Assembly (NCBI GenBank): GCA_001414345.1 | Contig: LLCB01000057.1 | Location: forward strand, 1 to 64,000 | DNA: 64,000 nucleotides | Direction of reading: 5' to 3' | DNA from: Hymenoscyphus infarciens | Lineage: Eukaryota > Ascomycota > Leotiomycetes > Helotiales > Helotiaceae | Part shown: positions 47,259 to 59,207 of the stretch, in pieces | Position numbering within the stretch: the first letter of the stretch is position 1 | How the letters are laid out: each line of letters begins with the position of its first letter | Made by a program: the position numbers and the translations under genes | Notes under the pieces: model-generated | Seen by the model: the letters and a program-made list of their open reading frames with translations, nothing else | Database searches by the model: none | What the model was told of the DNA's origin: nothing

Positions 47259-48181
47259 TGACTATCACGGGATATCATAGAGCACTCAGTTCAAAAAACA
47301 GTACTTCAACTATCATTGCGCGTCATCGAGATTATCACTGTTGCAAAACAATACCACAAAATTATCTATGTGAGCGAGTTGGGCACGAGTGGGATGTGCC
47401 AGATTCATATTATTCTTACGGAAATTCCTCGAGACGGGTCAATGGTTTCGAGGCCAGTGAGCCGGGGAGACGAAATGGCACATACCACCACCACCTCATT
47501 CCAGGAAAAACAAGTTTATATTATCTTTATTGTTCTAGAGGAGTTGGAGCAGTTGTGGAAGTGCGGGTGGTTTGAGAGTACAGTCACGACTTCCGGCAGC
47601 CGCTGTTGTATTTGAAGTGGTTGTCAGATGTAGGCACAAGACATTTGGAATCGTCGTCATCAGTGGCAGTTCTTTTCACGTCTTCACTGCACTATGCTTT
47701 TTCAAAAGAAACCTATTTCTTTTGGTCAAAATTCCCATCTCATCTGACAAATGAAGGACCAGAACTAGTCTGCAAAGTCGATCCATCTTTTTCGGGTCAC
47801 CCAACCGAAGACTTGGCGACCCCTCCCCCTCCTCCCGGAAATGCCTCCGGTTTCCCATCTTTAGAAACATTGTCAATGCAGGTGGTGTACAACATCGTAG
47901 CGCCAGCCCTTTGCTTAGAAAGACAAGCAAAATCATTCTTGTGATCACCGCCACTTTTCACCATCCGCTCTCTCACAGGTCTCTTCGTACCATCCCCACC
48001 TCTCACCTCGATGGATTCTCCACGGCATGGCATGGCATGGCATGGCATGATGGCCTGGCATTCACCACCCTTTGTTGCTGTTATGAGATCACTAACAAAC
48101 CACAATGAATTGACAGCAGGTCACAGCTTCAACTCGACCACACCTCCTCACTGATCAACTTTACAAACCCAATTCCACACA
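47259..48181. other. intergenic, with GGCAT microsatellite
   Basis: About 920 bp between two plus-strand genes. It holds a GGCAT pentamer repeated five times (48024-48048) 130 bp ahead of the SDR start. No gene seen. Confidence 0.6.
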
Positions 48182-49285
48182 ATGGCATTGTCAACGCTTG
48201 CGCGACGCGCCGCACTTGGCAGAGCCCTCTTAAGACCAATTCTCACGATCCCCTCACGAAGCCTCATGACCCTCCCCTCCTTCTCTCTTGAAGGCAAGAC
48301 TTGCGCGGTGACAGGAGCGGCACGCGGCCTGGGAAAGGAGATTCTCACAGCATTCTCCCTCAGCGGTGCAAAAGGAGCATGTATTGACATTTCTCTCCCC
48401 TCGAGCCAAAAAGCAATCGATCACATCAAATCCCACATCACCTCCTCGTCCCAAGTCTCTGAATCCTACGAGCCCGAACTTCGAGCCTACGCCTGCGATG
48501 TCACATCCGAACCCCAAGTCCAAGAAACATTCCAATCGATTGTCAGAGACTTTGGCAAACTCGATATCTTGGTTACAGCAGCGGGAATCGTGGATAATTG
48601 GGAGGCAGAGAAATATCCGTATGACAGATGGAAGAAGATGTTAGATGTCAATCTGAATGGTAGTTTCTTGTTTGCGAAGGAGGCGGGCAAATATTGGATT
48701 GAGATGAAGATGAAGGGAAATTTGATTTTGGTTTCTAGTATGAGTGGACTTGTTTGTGTCCGGCCTCAGAAGCAGGCGGCTTATAATGCGGTAGGCTTTC
48801 AACATGAAATTTGCAAGTTTGGGGTCTAAGCTTATTCTTGTTTTAGTCCAAAGCAGCAGTCCATCTCTTGGGAAATTCTCTAGCAACAGAAGTACGTTTC
48901 TATTCCTCTGTTCCCTTCTCATACATCTAAACTAACACCGCTTCCTTTCATAGTGGGGACCAAAAGGCATTCGCGTCAACAGCCTCTCACCAGGTTACAT
49001 CAAAACTGACCTCATCGAAGAACTCCTCGATCGAGAAGGTCACCGCATCGAGGAAGACTGGGTGAAGGATATTCCGCTCGGTCGATTGGCACATCCTAGT
49101 GAATTCCATGGTACGGCTGTTTGGATGGCTAGTGATGCTAGTAGTTATTTGAATGGTAGTAATATTGTAAGTGCTCGTCTTTCCGGTTGTATGTATATGG
49201 AAAAGTGGAGAATTTGGAAGGGGGTGATTGAGGACGTATACTAATGTATCGATAGGTTGTTGATGGTGGATATTGCTGCTATTAA
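48182..49285 (+). CDS. mitochondrial short-chain dehydrogenase/reductase
   Basis: Exons 48182-48790, 48847-48891, 48954-49166 and 49256-49285 encode 298 residues; introns are 56, 62 and 89 bp. The start (MALSTLARRAALGRALLRP) is a strong mitochondrial presequence of about 30 residues. The Rossmann nucleotide site is TGAARGLG at about 42-49. ACDVTSEPQV binds the adenine ring side and LVTAAGIVDN follows. The catalytic Ser lies in LVSSMSGL, and Tyr/Lys in AAYNASKAAVH, which is created by joining exons 1 and 2. The end is VVDGGYCCY. The sequence is a classical SDR close to sugar or polyol reductases, but the substrate cannot be read from it. Confidence 0.9.
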
Positions 49286-50360
49286 ATTATGGAGGGAAGT
49301 TATGGGTAATTTTGATGATAAGGTGACTGGAATAACGTCACTTTTCTCGTCACTTGTGAATTATTGGCTGGCCCGATATTTTGCTTTCTGGCGCTTTTGG
49401 GGGATTAGGTTTCAACGGGGTCATTGATGTAAAATCCTTGAATTTTGACAGTTGGCGTCTTCTTGGTGATTGAAGCTCAAGTGGCCTACGATGCGATGAC
49501 AGTGGAAGAGTCATTAAATGGTTCATACCTTCCTCAAGATCTCCTGTTCCAACTTTGTTGTATATTTTAACATAAACGTTCCAGACAATTGAGACGCTGT
49601 TGGGGTAGGTACGAACTTGAACCTATTCTACTTCGTGCTCTTTTTAGGTTTATCAAATCGACAACGTAAGCCTGAAACTCGCAAGAATCGTGCTATTTGT
49701 AGGTGACCAGCAAATAGTGTCAAAGGGTTCCAGCTATCGAGCTATTCACCGACTACTTAGAAATAGCAGTGCAACTATCTAACTTAGAAACATCCCGCTA
49801 TTTGTGGGTTACCCAGGAGTAGCTGTAGAAATAAAACCAAGCTATTCATAGGTTACCGGTAAATAGCTCCGGTAATTCTTCCAGCTGCTCAAATATTCGT
49901 AAGTTCCTTATAGAAACTTGCTTTGATTTGCGCACTCGAGTCTCATACATTCAGATCTATACGGCAAACCGCTCTGAATAGTAAGTCATCAGACCAGTGA
50001 TTTCATTCTGCAAACAATACATAATAACTTTTCTATCCCTGCAGGGCCTCTCTCTTCTTCTATATCATAGAAAACATCAAAGGCAAAACAAACAAAAAAT
50101 CAGACAATGACAAAACTCCAGCGACCCGACCAGCGAAAAACCTGCGCACTTAAAATCCAATTTGTAAAAGCCAGCATGATCCAGTCATGTGTGCGATTTT
50201 ACATGTAAAGTCATATCGAAGAGAAGCGAAGTGTTGTGCTGAGATTCACGATATCTCTTTCTTGAGTTGTTTGTTGGTGAGAGTTGTTTGTTGGTGAGAG
50301 TTGGTGTTCTATGCTTGTAAGTCGTTGACGATGGATAAGGGGATAGGAGAGATGAACGTA
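49286..50360. other. intergenic, with palindromic repeat cluster
   Basis: About 1.1 kb holding four copies of a 27 bp palindromic repeat (49692-49867) and two copies of GTTTGTTGGTGAGAGTT (about 50269-50303). No gene. Confidence 0.6.
49692..49867. repeat. palindromic GCTATT...AATAGC repeats, cluster 1
   Basis: Four units of 27-28 bp, at 49692, 49741, 49797 and 49841. Three of them (all but 49741) carry GGTGACC, GGTTACC or a near variant in the middle, and the ends are inverted (GCTATT and AATAGC or close). The same motif recurs in clusters at 53.7 and 61.65 kb. Confidence 0.75.
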
Positions 50361-51921
50361 CTAGAGAACATTATTTCCAAGTGCGGCATTCGCTGTGCTG
50401 GATTCTGATGGCGAGGAAAAGACTGTATGTTGGGTTGAGGTTCTAGTCATGTTAGTTCCACGCATCTTGATGAGAAACTTGGAGGGGAGAGCGTACGGTG
50501 CATCAGATGCGGTGGTTTGACTTGGGTTTGTGAATGCTCGTTCTGAAGCGGTCACGGTTGCGCTTCGTGTGGGTGTCCTGTGCTCATTAGTATTTGTCTT
50601 TCTTGAAACTTGCAGTGGAAAATATGTACTTACGATTCGGTGGATTCGGCTGTTGAGCTTGCAGACTTAGCTTTGCTTGAAAGTGTTCTGAACAAATTAG
50701 CCTCATGTCAAACTTCCCTTAGCTTGGAGGCACTCACGATTCGGTGGCCTCAGCGGTCTGCCTGCTCGATTCGGATTCAGAGGTAGATGTTCTAACCATA
50801 TTAGTTTCTCATTCCCCGAGTACCAATATTTTAAAGAGGATACTTACGATTCAAGAGTATCAGTGGTTCGGCTAGCAAGCCTCACAGTCTTAGTAAGAGT
50901 CTTAGTACTTTGTCCCCGGGTGTAAGTTCTAGTAATAGTATGTGTTGAAGTCTCCCCAATCGTAGTCGTTTGCTGGACCGTCGAGGTATCATCGGCTGCT
51001 TTTCGTTGTACAGGTGAGAACTTTGCTTCTGGTGTAGAAGATGGAATAGCGATTTCAGTGGAAAGTTTCATTGGGCCAGCTGGGACGCTGATGGTCTCGT
51101 TTGGAGGAAGGTGAAGACGGATTGCCTATGCGATCGCATTAGTGAAATTGCCATGAGTGGGAAGAAGTGGAAAGACGCACCGAGGAGAGTGTGGTTGTGG
51201 CGGAAACAGTGCTTGTCACCGTCACTTCCCTGTAGTTTGTGGCCAGAACATATTTTCTGGTATCAGTCTCGCAGCTCTCGTCGATGTCTTCGTCGTTCAC
51301 TTTACATTTTTTGACTTGTATATCTTTTGGCTCGTTGGCAGCTACTGCTTGCCAGGGAGCAGCGTAATAAGTTCGGAGTTTCTGAATCTGAGGCGATTTC
51401 TCTTGGGTGGGAGCTGATGCATCCTGACGTTCCTGACGTGCTCGAAGAAATGGCGTAGCGGTTGGAGAAGCAGTAGCAGAGGCTATCGAATAGCCATTCT
51501 CCGTAGAAAAGGTAACAATTTGAGAGCAATCACTAACAGTGATACTCGTATAAAACCCAACAAGAACAGTTGAGCAGGAAGATGTTGGAGCCGGTCTATG
51601 AGCACTGATACAAGATGCTGGAATGGTGCTGTGGTTGCTTCCTATATTGCAAAGCTCATATAAAGGGGAAATAAGCGGAGTGGAATCTGAGATATTTTGG
51701 AAGAATCGGCCTGCTGCCGTCAAATTTCCTGCTGCTGCTGCTGAAGTACTGATCTTGGGTGGCAATGCTCTGATCGAACCATCCACATTTGCGGGTTCTT
51801 GAAGATTCCGAGGGAAACGAGGTTGAAGATGAATATGTCTTCTACGTGGAATCCATGAAGCTTGAGTAGAAAGGACACACAGTGTCCAAGTGAGGATAAC
51901 AATTGATGTAGAGAAATGCAT
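50361..51921 (-). CDS. secreted Ser/Thr-rich cell-surface protein
   Basis: Five exons: 51921-51181, 51125-50848, 50791-50738, 50687-50634 and 50577-50361, giving 447 residues. The signal peptide is MHFSTSIVILTWTLCVLSTQA. The first exon has a Cys-containing region (ELCNIGSN...IPASCISA...SSCSTVLVG...DCSQIV), then KKCKVNDEDIDESC. The later exons are about one third Ser/Thr, typical of an O-glycosylated wall or surface protein. Exons 3 and 4 are each 54 bp. Exons 2, 3 and 4 all end in GAATC at the same phase, with GTAAGT or GTGAGT following, so the exon-intron unit seems to have been duplicated. An in-frame upstream ATG at 51960 would spoil the signal peptide. No GPI signal is evident. The family is not recognised. 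Confidence 0.78.
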
Positions 51922-52482
51922 TTTGATAGAGCTCGATAAATGAGTGGAACTTCGTATCAAACGAAAAGGAAATGGAAAGGACAGTGGTAAAGAACAACTG
52001 GATTATCGAGAGAGAAACAGAGAAGGCGGTCTTCGACTTCGAAGATGGCTTAGCAGATGATACATTTTGAAGAATGCGGGAATCGCGAGTCACTTTGACA
52101 TCGTCGCGCGCGCGGCTGGAATGCGCAAACGTGCATCCGCAACATTTCGAATCAGCCTGGCCAAGCCAACAAGTATTCCGAGGGATTAGAGCAGCTACTA
52201 AGAATGGCTGCGCGATGAAGTTATCGCGAAATAAGTGCTCTTGAATTGTTTGTGAGAGAAGGAAGGAGGTGAGGATCTTAGAGCCCCCTGAGGCTTCACG
52301 AGGTTTCCCAGCCAATATTTTTTTGGCGGGGCAGTCATTCACGGGAAGCCTAATGTCAGGTAATAACTCAAAGTACCTTATAAACAACACCTCATCAGAA
52401 TAAAATACCCTTACCATCGAAGAACAATCTTCTCACTTTGTATCGTTTCAGTCACTTAAGTTCCCTCCTCAATTAACACATC
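51922..52482. other. divergent intergenic region
   Basis: 561 bp between the divergent starts of the secreted protein and the 2OG oxygenase. A minus-strand ORF of 191 codons overlaps it (51842-52417), but it continues into exon 1 of the secreted-protein gene in another frame and shows no motif. Confidence 0.5.
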
Positions 52483-53483
52483 ATGCCACCCAAGAAAACC
52501 GCCCGCACAAAAACTCCCGCCACCCCGAACACACCCCCAAACTGGCCAGCCTTCAAACCGCTTCTCCCAACCACGGACATAAGTTTAGAAACCGTTCTTC
52601 CCTCTCAAATAATTGTCACTAGAAATTTCTGGACCGGGACATTATGTAAGAACTACGTATCGTTTTTGAAAACCCTGCCATTGACGACTACGCCTGGGAG
52701 ACCGAAGAAAGGGGAGGCGTTGCGTGTGAATGATAGGTTTCAGGTTCTTGACGAGGGGTTTGCTAACCGACTTTGGGTGGAAACTGGGTTGAGGGAGTTG
52801 GTTTGTGGTCGTGCAGGCGGAGAAGGAGGGGAGGGGGAGTTTGACGGAATGAGTATGGAGGAGAGGAGGGAGTTGTGGTGAGTTCTAGCTCTGGGAAATT
52901 TGAGAGAGAGAAACGAGTGCTGATCGATTAAAGGGGTGGTGAACCGATTGGATTAAATCCTTCAATTCGGATCTATAGATATTCGCAAGGCCAATATTTC
53001 GATTGTCACTGTAAGTCACTCTCCATCTTCATTATTTATTCCTTTCAAACTCAAAAGCTCATCTCAACAGACGACGAATCCAACGTCCTAAATATTTCCA
53101 CAAAACCCACCCCAACACCAGCCAGGACAAGCTGGACTATGCTCCTCTACCTCACCTCCCCAGCAACAGGTTGTCAAGGTGGAGAGACAGTATTCTATCC
53201 CGATGACCTTACCGGAAAGAAAAGCGTCGTCCCGCAAGAACCTATCGTGATCAGTCTTGAGACGGGAATGATGTTGTTACATAAACATGGGAATGAGTGT
53301 ATGCTGGTAAGTATTTATCCTCCGCTTTTTAGCAAGGAAATGCAAAGGACTTGAACTAACGTTTCGAAGCATGAAGGTAGAGAGGTGCTCGAAGGTGAGA
53401 AATGGGTCATTAGGACGGATCTTTGTGTAAAGAGAGAGAAGCCGAGGATGGCGGATTTAGAGACATTGAGAAATGGAATTTGA
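52483..53483 (+). CDS. 2OG-Fe(II) oxygenase, prolyl 4-hydroxylase-like
   Basis: Exons 52483-52877, 52934-53010, 53071-53306 and 53370-53483 encode 273 residues; introns are 56-63 bp. The N-terminus is basic and Thr/Pro-rich (KKTARTKTPATPNTPP). The P4H fold shows NPSIRIYRYSQGQYFDCHYD, where His and Asp of the H-x-D iron ligands are split by intron 2. WTMLLYLTSPATGCQGGETV and LLHKHGNECMLHEG (distal His) follow, then the 2-oxoglutarate-binding Lys in EGEKWVIRTD. Such enzymes use O2, Fe(II) and 2-oxoglutarate to hydroxylate a protein or small molecule. There is no signal peptide, so a cytosolic or nuclear place is likely. The substrate is unknown. Confidence 0.9.
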
Positions 53484-54126
53484 ATGCTGAAGAGAGGCCG
53501 ACAGTTCTATATATCTCGGTCTGGGAACATAGCAGATCTTGTAAATAAGCAAAGTCACTTGCAAATATCCATATTCAATCAGTACCCCGGGATCATTTGA
53601 AGGTGACAACAAATCCTGAAATCTTTTATTCCTGTTCTGTCGAACGACCCGAGGAGATCAGCAGGAGGGGTTGTGGGTAATCCCGGTACTATTCATGGGT
53701 AGCCCACAGATAGCAGCGACTTTCATTTCCAGGTAACCTGAAATTATTCCGCAATTTTTGCACTAAGTTCTATCTTCAGGTCACCTACTGATAGCATTGA
53801 TCCACATCATATTTTATAAATTACCTATCAATAGCGGATAAATTTAACTGTGTCTGTTTGTAGGTTACGTACGATTAGCACTGACTTCTACCCGCAGGTT
53901 ACATCACATTGGCTTTGGATCCTAACATAGAAACATTGCTCTAAGAGCACTTGTGCTTGTGAAGAGTAGTCTATGCTATTTATAAAGCAGTATCCAATGA
54001 GTTGAGAAGACCGAAAAACTCGACTCGTTCTCTTAATTGTTGTAAAATAACAAAGTAGGGTGCACCCAGAGCATTGACTGGACTAATGTTCTTGCAAGCA
54101 GATGATATTATTCCATAATTCATGTT
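53484..54126. other. intergenic, with palindromic repeat cluster
   Basis: Intergenic stretch between convergent genes that contains the second cluster of palindromic repeats. No ORF of interest. Confidence 0.6.
53688..53879. repeat. palindromic GCTATT...AATAGC repeats, cluster 2
   Basis: Units at 53688-53714 (ACTATTCATGGGTAGCCCAC...), 53770-53795 and 53855-53879, plus partial copies at 53726-53748 and 53817-53834. Ends and core (GGTTACC, GGTCACC, GGTAACC) match the cluster at 49.7 kb, with more divergence. Confidence 0.65.
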
Positions 54127-56829
54127 TTAAGTATGCCCCAAATCCAAACTCCTCAAGGTAGTTCCCACGTCTTTCTTTTTCCTCTTAAACACCATCTCTA
54201 TTTCCGTTTTACAGAACCCCGGTATACCATTCTCCCTTTCCCTCATTACACTCTCGGACCAATCTCCATTACACCCTAAATACCTTCCAATAAATCTCCA
54301 TCCCTCTAAGCAAATCCCCAAGTCCTATTTTCTGATCCCCATCTGTCCTCTACCTTTAAATCTCAAACATTCATCTCAACCCCTTAAACAAAATACTCAC
54401 AACGTCTTTCTCCGACTCTGTCAAATCCCTCCCCGGCTTTCCCAATTCCACAATCTCCGACTCCGTGAAACTCTCCAAGAAATCCTTCCCCGCCTTTCCC
54501 AACTCCCTAATGTGCTCCCCCATATAAAAATTCTTCTCCCCAACCCCAGATTTTGATAATATGAACCCACTCCGATCCTCCACCACACCATCGCCATACC
54601 TATATCTCTCTCTCAGACCGCCACCACTCCTCAAATCATGCTCTTTTTCCTTCTCCCTTTCATCCAAAGCAGCGCCCCAGACTTCGTTCTCCCGATCTTC
54701 AGCATTCCAATGACAGCATATATGACCCGAACTTTTATCAAGAAGTAAACATCTTCCTGCTCGATCGGGGAGGGGAGAGAGGTTGGATATACAGTGTTCG
54801 TGAGGAGGGAGGGAGAAATCTGAGGGCGAGGTGCGGAGAACGCATTTTGAGGGCGGAGAGTGGAAGTGTTTGTTTCTAGAAGATGGAGGAGTCAGTATTG
54901 CCATTTCTAGCAGTATGTTTGAGGGTAATAAGAAGGAAACTGGTTGTCTGAGGAGGAATAGAATTGTTCGAGGAGGAGAAAATTAAGCCACAATCCTACT
55001 GAAACAGCCTGAAGAGGAAATAATAACTCGGAGAATACCCACGTGGAAATGGGTGTGTATTTGCATTCCAGGCCATAGAGGTCGCATAGATCGTCGGAGA
55101 TTTCTAGGATTTCAAGACTCGAGGGGGCTTGGGAGTGGGACATTTGCACGAGGTGTTGGGCTACAAGATTGGCCAAGTGGTCTTCGGGTTCGGGGATTTG
55201 ATGCTCTGAGGAAGGAGGTTGGGGTGTTGTTGACGGGGAGTTTTCGATAGGTAATGGAGCTGGAATTGAATCATCCTCATCTATGATACTGCTTTCAACC
55301 ATGGTGACTTGACTGTTGTTCTTCCGAGGCGGTAGATAGGGTAGAGGTGGCGGATGCTTTTGGGGATGTATATTACTTCGCTGAAGACATTTATATGACC
55401 CTCCATTCTTTTTTGCCATCGAAAATATACTCCGCCATAAATCACGGCTTTCCTTATAACGGGGTGGTGTTTGTTGAACTTCGTCCTGGAGCGGGGTCAA
55501 AGGGGGACTCGGTAAGTCGGCTGGTGCCATTCGTTTCTCCATGATTCGATATCGTTGTTCGAAGAGGGACCTGGCTTCAGAAGAAGAGAGTAACCGTTTG
55601 CCTTGGCATTCAACTTCTCTTGTGGGTATTTCGGCCATCTTCGTGGTTGGAGTAGAGACATCCAATCTTTGGCATATTACCCATGACCAATATATGAACT
55701 TCCTTGCGCCAACAAGCTTCTGTTTTCGAATGTCACCTCCAAGTGTCCACAACTCGTGGTTGGGGCCTTGAACCTTGGGATACCAACACACCTGATTGAT
55801 GTTGATAGTCCCTTCTTCATGAGTGTCTAAATTGATCACCGGAACATTGCAGTCAGAGGCGTTCGTTTCGGGTTTTATGTTGAGCCAAAATTGTTGGCCT
55901 CGTTCGAAGTGTAGCTGGTCCGTAGACGAGGAATTGAACAAGGCAACTCCGTGGGCATCAATCCATCGCCTGGTGCCTGTGTAACAAAAATCTATATCAT
56001 CTTTGAATAGAAAGCAGACAGAGTTTTGCTCCTCACCGTAAGAATATCGTTTGGCTGGCACATGGCTGGTGGATTCCAAGATCTCGAGCATTGGCGATTG
56101 AATCATGACCCGCTCACCTTTTTGCATCCATCTCGACGGATTTGGTACAAGCCTGTAGTCTCGTACTTCTTTTCTGCAATCCAGCACTTTGGTAAAGCTT
56201 CCTGCCATCGTTCGTCGCTCGCGTGAGGGCGCATCGATGTGTTGTGAGGTTGTCTGTAGCAGGTACAGGTGGACAGAGCAAAATCGAGAGGGGTCTAGAA
56301 TATGACAAAAGAGGCGAGCAGATATCCCAACAAGTCGGTTCCCCCTTGCAGAAGAGATAAGTTGAAGAATGCAATGCAATCTTATCACACGCTAGAGACG
56401 AAATTGCCCCAGCTTTGAGGCTCAATATCCAAGTTTACTCCAGGTACTCTGTAGCGAGCAGTCTAAACACACAGCAGCCTTAAGAACCCTGGCTATACAC
56501 AATAAAAGTCTCCCACTTACTCGTAGTGCTGCTTTTTGGTCAAGTGCAAGCCACCGATTGCCCCATAATTGAGAAGAAACACCTACCGGTATGTTTAGCT
56601 CGATTCGAACAAAAGCATTTTTCTCTTTAGTTCCACTGGACCTGGTGACATCGAGGCGAACAGGACGGGACCATTTCGATATGCTTCTGGATTCGCTGGT
56701 GGACGCAATTCCTTCAGGGTTGTCCAGCCACACCATGCAAGCCCATCTTCTTTTGGTGAAAATACAACAACCTCGGGGTACGGATTGATTTCCCCGATTT
56801 GACGTGCCGAGCCCCCCTAAAGGGGGCAT
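54127..56829 (-). CDS. large orphan protein, function unknown
   Basis: My model joins four exons: 56829-56521, 56391-55043, 54875-54401 and 54324-54127, giving 776 residues with matching phases at every junction (0, 2, 0). Recognisable stretches, none diagnostic to me: WACMVWLDNPEGIASTSESR with SISKWSRPVRLDVTR near residue 45; FVRIELNIP; EVRDYRLVPNPSRWMQKGE; GTRRWIDAHGVALFNSSS; and a Pro-rich disordered region PPPLPYLPPRKNNSQ with PAPLPIENSPSTTPQPPSSE. The C-terminal part has GRCLLLDKSSGHICCHWNAE and a charged stretch. No signal peptide or membrane helix stands out. The 167 bp third intron is the least certain; the gene could be two. It runs convergent with the oxygenase. Confidence 0.6.
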
Positions 56830-57616
56830 TGTTACGAGGTCGAGGGCTGGTTGAAATGAGAAGGACAAAACGGAAAAATGTATACCCAATGTTTACTACA
56901 GATACAGCTAAAGAAGAAGCCTGCTAGCGCTGATAGACTTACCGGGGATAGCTCTCTTCAACATTTGCTCCTCTGGCAAGTAAATATAACGCGAGGTCTA
57001 AACAAAAAGGGGGAGGCTACAAACAGAAACAAAAAAAAACAGTCCGGGGAAACATCCGTACGTATCGAATACGCCGTGAGATTACATGCTTCGCAATGTG
57101 AAATCTGGCGAAGCCACAACGATTTCTGTGCCTTGTCTTAGCTGTTGTTGGTGGTTCTGGCTACATTTGGAAGCTGGTTTTAAAGACGCGTCATTTTCTC
57201 GAAACACCACTATGATGCCATTACCAAGAAAGTGCAACCATTGGTTTATGTATGGTGGTACATGAAAGTGGCTCGCATTGGAGCTCTTGGTGTAACAATG
57301 TATTCCAAGGGCTTGTAATTGGTTGATTCGTTTTGTATTGTACAGCTTCAATCATTTGCCTCTATGCTCAGCTGGCTATACCTACACCTTACTTAGTACA
57401 TCATTCGACAGTATACCAGGACCATCGTGCACCCAATGAACTCTTTTTGGAGACGCTGTTTGTAGACCTAGCTTGGGGCTCGAGCCGCGACTCGATGGGT
57501 ATAGTGGGTTCGAAAATTTCCGAGAGAAGAGATTCATTATGTTCAAAGCCATCCCAGGCACTCCAAATACTCCAAATCCTCCAAATAATGAAAAATCATA
57601 AAACCGTCTCCATGGT
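56830..57616. other. intergenic
   Basis: 787 bp between the orphan gene's start and the 3' end of AIM11. It includes a small CTCCAAAT triplication (57559-57588) that is likely in the AIM11 3' UTR. No gene. Confidence 0.6.
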
Positions 57617-58165
57617 CTATGAGTTCTTCTCCCCTTCTTTCGCTCCCGCTTCCTTCTTGACAATTTCCTGTGCCTTGAGGTGCTTGAACTCTTTCCGCGA
57701 AAGCACTTCGGCAAACCATTCCTCTATTTCCTCCTCAGCATCTTTGTCCTCGATGCTATTCCCGTCGGTCGTAAATCCCATGCCTTTGCGGACCTTCCGT
57801 CTCATGTCTTCCAGTGATGATATATCGAAAGCCCAGAGCAATCCGCCGGTAGCCATCATCGACACACTGGCGACATTGACAGTAGCAATTCCGAGCGCTT
57901 CGGCTGCCTCCAAGCCACCATTGACATCGGCATTGGGTCGATTGCTTTGCTGGTAAAATCGAGGAAGTGTGGCCTTGTATTTTCTGACCAACGACCGTCG
58001 GGTCACAGCTGCAGAAAGCGCGAAAAATCCAGCACCCGCTGCGAATAGACCGAATTGTCGCAGTGATCTTTGGGAGAAGAATGATCGCGATTCGGAGGGT
58101 TCGGAGGTTTGGGGAGTTTGTATGGGCCGTGGTTGCGCCATTGTAGGTTGCTGGAGGAATGCCAT
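57617..58165 (-). CDS. AIM11: AIM11-like mitochondrial membrane protein
   Basis: A single exon of 182 residues. Features of the AIM11 family: FGLFAAGAGFFALSAAVTRR (first membrane helix, about residues 40-58) with SLVRKYK, then PRFYQQSNRPNADVNGGLEA, EALGIATVNVASVSMMATGG with LLWAFDISSLEDM (second helix, about 98-120), and RRKVRKGMGF. A charged C-terminal tail ends in a Lys/Glu-rich stretch. AIM11 is a fungal mitochondrial protein of unclear biochemical role, named from a yeast mitochondrial-inheritance screen. I start at 58165 (GGCATGGCATTCC); a second ATG eight codons on is possible. No intron is needed. Confidence 0.88.
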   Translation of the reverse strand: MAFLQQPTMAQPRPIQTPQTSEPSESRSFFSQRSLRQFGLFAAGAGFFALSAAVTRRSLVRKYKATLPRFYQQSNRPNADVNGGLEAAEALGIATVNVASVSMMATGGLLWAFDISSLEDMRRKVRKGMGFTTDGNSIEDKDAEEEIEEWFAEVLSRKEFKHLKAQEIVKKEAGAKEGEKNS

Positions 58166-59207
58166 GCGCAATTGTGTTATAGGAGGCCGCTGGCGATAAG
58201 TGGGATTTGAGGGGATTCTGGAGTCTTCGGTTGGGCCTCTGGAATTTGGCGAGAGAGGATGGCAAAACGAGGGTTAGCGGTGGTGTTGTTGATTGTTGTT
58301 GAAGCTATCGCGGTTCAAGTCTGGAGCTTGGGCCTTCTTGGCTTCCTTCTGGTTCCAAAATGAAATTGGCTTTGAGGTACACTCCAAAATTTATTGACTT
58401 GTTTAACATAAAACTTAACTTATCCTCTGATCTACTTTTGATACCGGTAAGTCAAAGCTCTCCAGATTATCTTTGGTCAAATTCTATATGCGTAGGTATT
58501 GTTGACCATTTATCAATCGTAAACACTTCTATAATTCATTCCTTGGTTAAGTCAATAGCGGTCAATAGTCTCTTTCACAGTTTAGTATTCTATTACAATC
58601 TCGTATAAATGTCCGAGATTCTTAGCTTGTCTTTTCAAGGTTCGCCTAGTACTTGTCTGTCGGGTCTACTATATAGGAGAAGAGACCTTTACTAGTAATT
58701 AAAGCAAGCTGAAGAAGAAGAACTAAATGATAGAGGTCTTGAAAATTAGATTCAGAGAAACAGAAAAGTTTGACTTCTACTTCAACCTATATAGCGCTAC
58801 CTGTTGTATTGTTAGTCTGATGTCTTCAAGGAAGTTGGTGAGAAATTTTACCATGGAGCCAGCGGAGCTAGCAAGTCTCGTCCGGTAGACGGGCCACCAG
58901 GGCCTGTAGGAATCCGTGACTGTATTCTCGAAGTACTTGTACTTCGATAATTGTTCTAATTCCTTTCGAATAATAAATATATTGAAATCTTGATTATTCA
59001 AGCCTTTTAGGATAATGGAATCGATTTATCGAGTCTCGGAAAAACAATGGACGGAGCAGAGGAGAGTTGGTCAAAAAACTGGTCTTGGCGCGCGGCCTTG
59101 AATTTCTCGGCCCGTTTTACTTGGTGGGGCTTGGCCCCTCCACAATATTCATTTATTTCTATTTTGAAATAGCAGACCCATCGACATCAAATCAGCAACA
59201 AACACTG
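58166..59207. other. intergenic
   Basis: About 1 kb, AT-leaning, between AIM11 and the tRNA. Only short ORFs. Nothing recognised. Confidence 0.55.

Noticed and set aside
51842..52417. 191-codon minus-strand ORF upstream of the secreted protein
   Set aside because: It overlaps exon 1 of a well supported gene in another frame and covers its promoter.
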